From JBFJWU01 sp041623475 [NCBI: bacterium] (GTDB taxonomy: Bacteria > J088), in assembly GCA_041623475.1 (NCBI GenBank), contig JBFJWU010000014.1, positions 1-19,506 of the forward strand: DNA of 19,506 nucleotides, read 5' to 3'. The first letter of the stretch is position 1; the number at the start of each line of letters is the position of its first letter. The translations under genes and the position numbers were made by a program. Under the pieces are notes generated by a model, which was not told the DNA's origin, did no database searches, and saw nothing but the letters and a program-made list of their open reading frames with translations. Positions 12,983 through 19,506 of the stretch are shown here, one piece after another.

Positions 12983-15028
12983 ATGGCGGAAAAAGACAAC
13001 GAAAAAAAAGGAAAGCAGCCCGGGGAGATTCCGGACGACTCTGGCGTTGAAGCCAAGGCAGCCAAGTCAGGCAAGAAAAAAATGCCACCACTGCCAGAAG
13101 GCGCCTCGCAATCCCCCGTAAAGCAGAAGACTGCTGGTCGTGTCGGCAAGGGGATTGACAATAGCGTCAAGGAACAGCGGGCTCGGGCCCGGCGCAAGGC
13201 CCAGCAGCTGAAGTCCAACCTCCGCAACCGTTCGACCGAAGAGATCCTCGGTACTGTGGTGACGTCTGCGGCCGAGTTGCAGGCGGCGACACAGGAGATC
13301 TCCTCATCGGGGCAGGAGCTTGCATCGACCATGGACGAGATCTCGTCGGCAGCACGACAAGCGGCAGCTGCAACCGCGCAGTCGACTTCGGCCGTCGCCC
13401 AGGTTTTGAGCGCTTCCCAGCAATCGCGCGAAGCGACGAATCTCTCGCTGCAGAAAATGGAGGATGTCGAACGCCTGGTGCAGGTCTCTGTCGAGTCGAT
13501 GGGTGAACTGGTCGCCGGAATCAATATGGCACTTAACTTCAACACAACGTCAGCCGAAAACGTCCGCGCGGTTCAGGAGAACTCGCGTCGGGTACGTGAG
13601 ACAGCACAAGCCGTCGCTTCGATTGCCGAGCAGATCAACCTTTTTGCATTTAACGCGGCGCTCGAGGCATCGCGTGCCGGGGAATTCGGGGGCGGATTTT
13701 CGATCGTTTCGGACGAGGTGCGGGCCCTGGCACAGCAGGCAGCTGCGGCATCGGCGAACATCGACACGATCCTCGAAGATATTGATGGGGCAGTTGTACA
13801 AGTTGTCGGTGATATCGAAAAATCGGTCACTGACAGCCGGGCCTGGGCCGATGAAGCCAATGCGCTTGCTGAGGCGCTGTCAAAAAGCACGTCCCGCATG
13901 ACGGCGGTCCGCCAGAGCGCCAGCGAGATAGATGTGGCCGCAACCGAACTTGCCAACGTCATGCAAGGGGTAGACGCCGCCGCCGGCGAAATCAACGAAA
14001 TGACGGAGCAGGCAGAGTCGGCCGCCGTCGAATCAAGCAGTGTGCTTGTCGAACAGCAGAGCGCCTTGCGCGGGATTCAGGATGCTTCCGATGAGCTTCT
14101 GGTAAAGACCGAGGCGGTTCGCAGCGGAGATGACGGAGATGAGGTTTTCGCCGAAATAGGCACGATTACCGACGAGCTTTCCGCAACCATCCAGGAGGCG
14201 GCCAGTTCTGCCGAGCAGATCAACGCCGCGGTGTCCCAGATTGCTCGCGCGGCCGACGTACTGGCAGCCCAGGCCGAGGCAAACGTGCCGGTCGTGCAGC
14301 GGGCGCGCAGCCGCGTCGGCGATATAGCGCAGCGCGCGGCATCGTCAGAAAATGCCGTCACCGAATTGCGCGTGCTGCTGGTTGAAAACGCCGAAAAAAT
14401 GAACAGCGTCGTGGAAAATGTCGGTAGCGCAGCGGAACAGAATTTACATTACGCGGCAAATATCAAGCAGCTTCAGGCCGAGGTGCTGCGGATCGATGAG
14501 GTGATCGACTCGTTGATCTCTATTTCCGTAATGACCAATCTGCTCAGCGTGAGCGGCCGGATCGAAGGTGTCCGGGCCGGCGAGTCGGGAGCCGGATTCA
14601 CAACTGTCTCCGAGGATATTCGGCAGCTTGCACAAGACACTACGAGCAATGTCAGTGCTGCGCGCCGAATGATTCGCGACATCCAACTGGCGGTTAGCGA
14701 TGTAGTCACCGACCTGGAAAAAGCCGGAGTTGCTGTTCGCAGTGAAGCGGACAAGGCGAATCGGATAGCATCGCAGCTGCTGGTGATTGACGACGACATG
14801 GCGGCTATTCTTTCGGGGGTTCTGGAAATAAGCGCCGCGACCGCAGAGGCAGAACAGGGAATTCCCCAGATCGAACAGGCAATAGAATCGATTGCCCAGG
14901 CATCCAACCAGACTGCGGCGGCGATGACAGAAGCCTCGTCTGCAGCGTCCGAGCAATCCATGGCAATGAGTGAACTGGCGGATTCAGTGGATGATTTGGC
15001 AATGCAGCTGGGTGCATTGAAGCGGTGA
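12983..15028 (+). CDS. Soluble chemoreceptor with two tandem MCP signalling modules
   Basis: A 681-residue methyl-accepting protein with no membrane segment and no recognisable sensor domain. Residues 1-90 are charged and Lys-rich. The rest is two Ala-rich coiled-coil hairpins. Tip 1 (214-234) includes INLFAFNAALEASRAGE; tip 2 (514-534) includes TNLLSVSGRIEGVRAGE. Sites fitting the methylation consensus lie at Q111-E112 (SSSGQELAST) and E411-Q412 (ASSAEQINAA). Tips, sites and flanking segments are all exactly 300 residues apart, which shows an internal duplication without net insertion or deletion. Tip 1 keeps the N-A-A of canonical tips; tip 2 does not. The ATG at 12983 is chosen because the frame upstream reads leader and promoter DNA; GAAAGG at 12964-12969 is a distant ribosome binding site. 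It is the first gene of the operon, and its stop overlaps the CheW gene (GTGA). Confidence 0.92.
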   Translation: MAEKDNEKKGKQPGEIPDDSGVEAKAAKSGKKKMPPLPEGASQSPVKQKTAGRVGKGIDNSVKEQRARARRKAQQLKSNLRNRSTEEILGTVVTSAAELQAATQEISSSGQELASTMDEISSAARQAAAATAQSTSAVAQVLSASQQSREATNLSLQKMEDVERLVQVSVESMGELVAGINMALNFNTTSAENVRAVQENSRRVRETAQAVASIAEQINLFAFNAALEASRAGEFGGGFSIVSDEVRALAQQAAAASANIDTILEDIDGAVVQVVGDIEKSVTDSRAWADEANALAEALSKSTSRMTAVRQSASEIDVAATELANVMQGVDAAAGEINEMTEQAESAAVESSSVLVEQQSALRGIQDASDELLVKTEAVRSGDDGDEVFAEIGTITDELSATIQEAASSAEQINAAVSQIARAADVLAAQAEANVPVVQRARSRVGDIAQRAASSENAVTELRVLLVENAEKMNSVVENVGSAAEQNLHYAANIKQLQAEVLRIDEVIDSLISISVMTNLLSVSGRIEGVRAGESGAGFTTVSEDIRQLAQDTTSNVSAARRMIRDIQLAVSDVVTDLEKAGVAVRSEADKANRIASQLLVIDDDMAAILSGVLEISAATAEAEQGIPQIEQAIESIAQASNQTAAAMTEASSAASEQSMAMSELADSVDDLAMQLGALKR

Positions 15029-16548
15029 CGAGCGAACCTGCCAGCGGGGCGCCGGACGGGAGTTTCCTGTTTTTCGGCATCGGCCCCAACCGATACGGAC
15101 TGCCAACAAGCCAGGTGCCGGAGGTGCTGTTGCGCGGCGATATGACCGAGGTGCCCGGATCTCCTGATTATATTGAGGGCGTGATGAACTATCGTGGCCG
15201 GATCATCCCGGTCGTCAATGGCCAGTCGCGGCTCAAACTGGAGGTCGAGTCGGCTGCTGGACAGTTGATTATCCTTGATGCAGACGGTTTTTCTGCCGGC
15301 CTGCTGGTTGATCGGGTGTTGGAGATCGGCGCCGTGAAGACGGAAGAGACGGATGCCACCCCCGATGTGATCAACGATGGCACCGCCGGGCTTTTTTCCG
15401 GGCTGGCGCGGCGTGATGGCAATTTAGTGGGGCTGCTGGATGTCGCTGCGTTGGTCGACTTTGAGCTCGACCAGCAATTGCACAGAGAGCTCGAGGTCGA
15501 CCGGCGACAACGCAGGGTTCGCGCATCAACCCGGGATGCTGCAGACGGCCGTCTTTTTGCCGTTGTGCGTGTGGGTGACGAAGAGTATGGCCTGGATGCT
15601 GGCCTGGTTTTTGAAGTGGTCGGGGCCCTGGCGACGGAGCGGCCGGGTCGAGTTCCCGGATATGTTTCTGGCCTGGCGCCATTCCGCAACCAGACGATCG
15701 CCGTGATCAACATGCGCAAAAGGTTGGGTGCTCGAGGAACGGCTGCCGGGGCTCCGGGCAGCGTGGTAATCGTAGAAAGCGCCGGCACCCTGGTCGGCGC
15801 TGAGGTAGACGAAATCGTCGAAATCGTGGCGTTCCCCGAATCGGGCATGAAACCGATCCCCGATCTGATTCGCGGCGAAAATGACCACTTGGCCAACGTG
15901 GCAATCGACGAACTGAGCGGCAGGGTCATCGCAGTGATTGATACGGATCGCTTGATCAAGTCCGAACACTTGAAACGAATCGACAAACTGAAAGAAAAAG
16001 CTATGCCGAGCGAACAAGAGCCGGCGGAGTCGAGCGCTCGCGCCGAAGCAGATACAGAACTGGTTGTCTTCTCTGTCAACGATACCCACTTTGCCCTGCG
16101 CAGCGAACAGGTCCGCGAAATCCTGGCCGCGCAGCAGACGACGTGGGTGCCCTACGCACCGCCGTACATCGATGGCGTGTTCCAGCTGCGCGGCGAGGTG
16201 ATTGCCAGCGTCAACATCTGGAAGCGGCTCAATCTGGCAGATTCCGACCTGCAAGACAAGACTGGAAAAATGTTGATCATCGCTCGCGATGGGGAGCATT
16301 ATGCACTGCACATAGAAAAGCTCGAAGAGATTCGCCGAATTCCCAGCAACCAGATCGAGCCGCCACCAGGAATTGTCCAGGGCGTCGAGGCACGGTTCCT
16401 GAGCGGTATCGCTGCGACCGAGGACAGCACTATCCTGCTGCTGGACCCCTCGGTGTTATTTGATCGAACGATCGACATGCAGAAAGAAGACAGTCCGGGA
16501 ACCGGCTCGGCCAGGGGGGACGATGATCGCGGAACACCGGCAAACTGA
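15025..16548 (+). CDS. Triple-CheW scaffold protein
   Basis: A 507-residue protein of three CheW domains in a row (about 12-148, 176-315 and 344-482) joined by charged linkers. Single CheW proteins are about 150-180 residues and link receptor tips to CheA. Each domain shows the core pattern of a Pro-containing turn, an Arg-led loop and a hydrophobic strand: NYRGRIIPVVN (55-65), PFRNQTIAVINM (219-230) and QLRGEVIASVNIW (387-399). Domain 2 has Asn for the usual Gly after the Arg. The GTG start overlaps the receptor stop. It ends inside the start of cheB. Three docking surfaces in one chain next to a two-tip receptor suggest a multivalent array connector; this is inference. Confidence 0.9.
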   Translation: MTSEPASGAPDGSFLFFGIGPNRYGLPTSQVPEVLLRGDMTEVPGSPDYIEGVMNYRGRIIPVVNGQSRLKLEVESAAGQLIILDADGFSAGLLVDRVLEIGAVKTEETDATPDVINDGTAGLFSGLARRDGNLVGLLDVAALVDFELDQQLHRELEVDRRQRRVRASTRDAADGRLFAVVRVGDEEYGLDAGLVFEVVGALATERPGRVPGYVSGLAPFRNQTIAVINMRKRLGARGTAAGAPGSVVIVESAGTLVGAEVDEIVEIVAFPESGMKPIPDLIRGENDHLANVAIDELSGRVIAVIDTDRLIKSEHLKRIDKLKEKAMPSEQEPAESSARAEADTELVVFSVNDTHFALRSEQVREILAAQQTTWVPYAPPYIDGVFQLRGEVIASVNIWKRLNLADSDLQDKTGKMLIIARDGEHYALHIEKLEEIRRIPSNQIEPPPGIVQGVEARFLSGIAATEDSTILLLDPSVLFDRTIDMQKEDSPGTGSARGDDDRGTPAN

Positions 16549-17683
16549 GCATCGCCCTGTCGTGACGAATAAACGAAAGATCAGGGTGCTCGTCGTTGAT
16601 GACTCCGAGTTGATGCGCCGCGAGATAAGTCGTGGACTGCGAGCAAACCGGCGGATTTCAGTAGTTGGCACCGCCGAGAACGGTGAGCAGGCGCGCGAAC
16701 TGGCCCGGGAGCTCAATCCCGATGTGATTACGCTGGACGTCAATATGCCCGGCATGGATGGATTGACCTGTTTGCAATACATCATGATCGAAAATCCAAC
16801 GCCCTGTGTCATTGTCAGTGCCCTGACCGACGAAAGTGCGATCGAAACTTTCGAAGCCTACGAGCTTGGTGCCGTGGCTGTGGTTGAAAAGCCTCGCCAG
16901 AGCAAGGGCGAACCGCTGCAGTTATTCAAGCGGCGCCTGGCCGCCAACATCATACGTGCCAGCCACGTTGACATGGAAAACCTGACACGCGCCGAGTTAA
17001 GCGCAGCTGTCGGTCCGAAAAGCCGTCAGGTGCCGATGGTTGACCAGCAGCCAGAGGGCCGCATTGCCCGACGGGTGGTTGTGATCGGCGCCAGCACCGG
17101 GGGGCCGCGTACGTTGATGGATGTGATTCCCGGTCTGCCACCTAACCTGGGCGCCGCAGTCATCGTGATCCAGCATATGCCAGGAAGCTTCACCGGGGCC
17201 TATGCCCGGCGGCTGAACGACTATTCGCAACTGCCGGTTCACGAGGCCAGGCAGGGAGAGTTGGTGATCGAGAACCACGTTTACATCGCACCGGGCGACT
17301 ATAACCTCAGCATCAAGCGTACCGGGACCGGCCACCGCTCGGAGATCGTTCTGGAAGAGGGAAGTGGCGACGAATTCATTGTGCCGTCGTTTGATGTCGC
17401 GCTCGACTCGGTCATTGAAGTTTATGGGAAACGTACCTGCGGCGTGGTCCTGACGGGGCTGGGCAACGATGGTGCCAAGGCGATGGCCAGGTTGCACGGC
17501 ATGGGCGGTACCACTATCGCCGAATCAGAAATATCGGCGGTGATCTACGGAATGCCAAAAGCGGTCGTAGACCTGAAGGCGGCAAGCCGGATTGTCCCGA
17601 GCCGGAAAGTTGCCGAAGCCATTGTCGAAACTATGCCGCGAGCGAATGGCGACGATGATGCCCCCGAGAACAGTCGTGAGTGA
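16523..17683 (+). CDS. cheB: Chemoreceptor methylesterase/deamidase CheB
   Basis: A 386-residue CheB. The N-terminal receiver has D26-D27, phosphoacceptor D72 in TLDVNMPGMDG and K123 in VEKP. After a linker (about 145-182), the esterase domain has the catalytic triad Ser191 in GASTGGP, His218 in QHMP and Asp316 in GLGNDG. It should remove methyl groups from receptor glutamates when phosphorylated by CheA. I chose the ATG at 16523 because AGGGGGG (16513-16519) precedes it; an in-frame extension to 16460 lies wholly within the CheW gene, and GTG 16562 is a shorter alternative. It overlaps the CheW gene by 26 bases and the HEAT gene by about eight. It is the only methylesterase here, against two CheR-type proteins. 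Confidence 0.95.
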   Translation: MIAEHRQTEHRPVVTNKRKIRVLVVDDSELMRREISRGLRANRRISVVGTAENGEQARELARELNPDVITLDVNMPGMDGLTCLQYIMIENPTPCVIVSALTDESAIETFEAYELGAVAVVEKPRQSKGEPLQLFKRRLAANIIRASHVDMENLTRAELSAAVGPKSRQVPMVDQQPEGRIARRVVVIGASTGGPRTLMDVIPGLPPNLGAAVIVIQHMPGSFTGAYARRLNDYSQLPVHEARQGELVIENHVYIAPGDYNLSIKRTGTGHRSEIVLEEGSGDEFIVPSFDVALDSVIEVYGKRTCGVVLTGLGNDGAKAMARLHGMGGTTIAESEISAVIYGMPKAVVDLKAASRIVPSRKVAEAIVETMPRANGDDDAPENSRE

Positions 17684-19506
17684 CCTGCGCCAATTGACCG
17701 CCGCCGAGCTGCAGGTCATCCTGGCAGACCCGGCTGACCCACAGTGCGGCTTTGCCGCCCTCGAACTCGGTCGGCGAAACGACTCTGACAGCATCCCGGC
17801 GCTAATTGCCTGCCTGCAAGTGGCCGACCGCGGCGTTGCAGAATCGGCCGAGGCCGCCCTGGTCTCGATCGGTGGTGAGCACTTGAGCGCCCAGTTACAG
17901 GATTGCCTGCGTTCGGAAGACCTTGGCCTGCGCAACCTGGCGATTGGCATTCTTGAAAAGCTGGGCGATGATGCGGTCGAAACCGTAACACCTCTGGTTA
18001 AGGACACTGACCCCGATATCCGGTTGTTCGCCTTGGAGATTCTGCTGCGGATAGGCCGGCCTTCGGTGCTTGCACCAGTGCTCCAGGCACTTGATGACGA
18101 GAACGTAAACGTGGCAACGGCTGCGGCCCGGTCCCTGGGCGCACTTGGGATGGGGGAAGCAGTTAACTTCCTGGTGCCCTGCCTGGAGCGGGAAAACTGG
18201 CTGGCTTGTGCAGCGGCGACCAGTCTGGGCCAGCTTGGCGGCGAGGACGCGTTGCGGGCCTTGATGGAATTGCCGGAAAGTGCCCCGGGTACCTTGCGCT
18301 TTGCTGCGATTTCAGCACTCGGAGAGCTGGGCGATCCATCGGCAATCAACTATCTCAGGACAGTCGTTGGTTCGGGGCCCGGTCCGCTGAAAGAGCTGGC
18401 CGTACAGGCAACCGTCCAGATTCTTGACAAAGCCTATAACGAGATTGTCGACGACGCCGCAGAATACCTCGGTATTGAAACGCTGATCAAATTTCTGAAG
18501 TCGAAGAGCGAAAACACCGTTCGCAGTACGGCGAGCCTGCTGGCTAAATTGAAACGAGAAGGCCTTGAGGCCGCTCTCTACGAACTGCTTCTGGAGGATG
18601 ATCGCGAACTGAATGTCCATTTAGAGCAGATCCTGGTTCAGCGTGAACTCGAAGAGTTGCGCCCATTGGTACGGATCCTGGATAACCGTTCCCTCTCGTT
18701 TCATACACACCGAACCTGCGTGCGGGCCCTGGCGGCCACCGGCCAGGACGAGGCGATTGAGGCGCTGGTGGCGCATCTGCGTTACGGCGACGCGGGGCTG
18801 AAGATGGAGTTGGTCAGGGCATTGGGCCAGTTCAACACGCCTGAATCGATCGCCGCGATTGTCCGCCAGACCGAGGCAAAAGATGAATTCGTCCGCTGCA
18901 CATTGGCGGAAATTCTTGACCCGAACCGATCGGAAGATGAATTTGCTGCTGCGATGCAACTTTGTGGTGACGCGTCAGCCGCCGTGCGCAACAAGGTGCG
19001 AGAGCGGTTCGGACGACTGATGAACAGCGAGCTGCGTTCCCGCCTGCTGGCGGAACTTGAGGAAGCAAAGGGTGTCACGCTGGAGACCCTGGTGGCGCTG
19101 CTTGGATCAGGCACGGACCGCGATCTGGCTGAGCGGTTGCAGCAGATGCTGCCGGATGCGGACGAAGGCCTGTTTGCGGCAATCCTCCGGGCCCTGCCAA
19201 ACGTCGTCGACGACCTTGGTGAGGCGGCGGTTGAGCAGCTTTCGTTGATTTTGAAGGAGCGGCTGAAAGATTCGAACGCCGGGATTCGCCTGGCAGCTGT
19301 AAAGGCACTGCGTCATTTCCACACCGGAGTTGCCGCGAACGATTTCCTTGAGTTGGTTGAAAGTGACGCGGCACCGCGGGTTGCTTACGAGGCAGCGATG
19401 TCTTTGCGGCGTTATCGGTCCGTAGAGCTGGAGGCAACTTTAGTCGAGTTGCTCGAAGATCTGTCTCCGTATGTCCAGACCGCTTTGATTGAGTTCCTCG
19501 CCGAAT
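17676..19506 (+). CDS. HEAT-repeat scaffold protein, N-terminal part (continues at 1-239)
   Basis: An open frame runs off the window's right edge and continues, across the circle join, to the TGA at 237-239, giving 642 residues. The whole chain is built of helical pairs with HEAT / PBS-lyase-like repeats, for example VADRGVAESAEAALVSIG, DTDPDIRLFALEILLRIG, DDENVNVATAAARSLGALG and ESAPGTLRFAAISALGELG, spaced about 30-38 residues. Such solenoids bind proteins. No catalytic motif, signal peptide or membrane segment is seen. GTG 17676 overlaps the cheB stop and gives MSDLRQL; in-frame ATGs at 17646, 17655 and 17658 are possible starts. Lying between cheB and cheR, it may position methylation enzymes or the array. 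HEAT-like proteins occur in some alternative chemosensory clusters; the exact role here is unknown. Confidence 0.9.
   Translation, partial: MSDLRQLTAAELQVILADPADPQCGFAALELGRRNDSDSIPALIACLQVADRGVAESAEAALVSIGGEHLSAQLQDCLRSEDLGLRNLAIGILEKLGDDAVETVTPLVKDTDPDIRLFALEILLRIGRPSVLAPVLQALDDENVNVATAAARSLGALGMGEAVNFLVPCLERENWLACAAATSLGQLGGEDALRALMELPESAPGTLRFAAISALGELGDPSAINYLRTVVGSGPGPLKELAVQATVQILDKAYNEIVDDAAEYLGIETLIKFLKSKSENTVRSTASLLAKLKREGLEAALYELLLEDDRELNVHLEQILVQRELEELRPLVRILDNRSLSFHTHRTCVRALAATGQDEAIEALVAHLRYGDAGLKMELVRALGQFNTPESIAAIVRQTEAKDEFVRCTLAEILDPNRSEDEFAAAMQLCGDASAAVRNKVRERFGRLMNSELRSRLLAELEEAKGVTLETLVALLGSGTDRDLAERLQQMLPDADEGLFAAILRALPNVVDDLGEAAVEQLSLILKERLKDSNAGIRLAAVKALRHFHTGVAANDFLELVESDAAPRVAYEAAMSLRRYRSVELEATLVELLEDLSPYVQTALIEFLAE
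19366..19506. repeat. Terminal direct repeat, right copy (circle overlap)
   Basis: Identical to 1-141. The base before this copy (19365) continues the HEAT-repeat frame, and the bases after position 141 at the other end of the window complete that gene through to its stop at 237-239. One of the two copies should be dropped when the sequence is used as a circle. Confidence 0.95.

Noticed and set aside
15189-16079. 296-residue minus-strand open frame
   Set aside because: It is antisense to the triple-CheW gene and has the Ser/Thr/Arg-rich composition of a mirror frame.
1-19506. CRISPR array, insertion sequence or prophage genes
   Set aside because: No regularly spaced repeats, no transposase or integrase frame with terminal inverted repeats, and no phage structural motifs were found.

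Overview
The sequence looks like DNA from an environmental Gammaproteobacterium. G+C is moderately high, many starts are GTG coupled to the preceding stop, and the tRNA debris is Tyr followed by Gly, an order familiar from gammaproteobacterial tRNA operons. The taxon is inference. The first 141 bases (1-141) are identical to the last 141 (19366-19506), and one reading frame runs unbroken across that join. The window is therefore best read as a closed circle of 19,365 bp, opened inside a gene. 141 bp is also the largest default k-mer of a common short-read assembler, so the repeat is probably the overlap left by assembling a circle. No replication initiator, integrase, transposase, relaxase or partition gene is visible, so what kind of circle it is remains open.

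Region 1 is a chemosensory operon, all on the + strand, running from 12983 through the join to 9329 (about 15.7 kb, ten genes). In transcription order: a soluble chemoreceptor made of two tandem MCP signalling modules; a protein of three fused CheW domains; the methylesterase CheB; a 642-residue HEAT-repeat protein that spans the join; the methyltransferase CheR; a single-domain CheY-like receiver; the kinase CheA; a protein with one receiver and one degenerate receiver; an 1117-residue soluble GAF-GAF hybrid histidine kinase; and a second CheR-like protein with a helical C-terminal region. Seven junctions overlap (four are GTGA) and two have gaps of 6 and 11 nt, so the set is almost certainly co-transcribed and translationally coupled. 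No receptor, CheA or kinase has a membrane segment. A near-consensus sigma-54 promoter lies about 170 nt before the first gene, with a perfect inverted repeat further upstream where an activator could bind.

Region 2 is 9330-12982, between the operon's end and its beginning. It holds a C-terminal remnant of an HpaB-like flavin hydroxylase (minus strand), a type II toxin-antitoxin pair (plus strand), a Fic-family protein (minus strand), a broken tRNA-Tyr joined through a repeat to the 3' end of a tRNA-Gly, a strong intrinsic terminator, and several small palindromic repeats. Two related hairpin repeats, one abutting the hydroxylase remnant and one abutting the broken tRNA, bracket the toxin-antitoxin and Fic genes.

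As a system, the likely picture is a cytoplasmic signalling array. A double receptor and triple CheW would hold CheA. CheR, the second CheR and CheB would set receptor methylation. CheA would phosphorylate CheY and the double receiver, and the hybrid kinase would bring in another input or share phosphoryl groups. No flagellar, pilus or diguanylate cyclase output gene is present, so the output is unknown.
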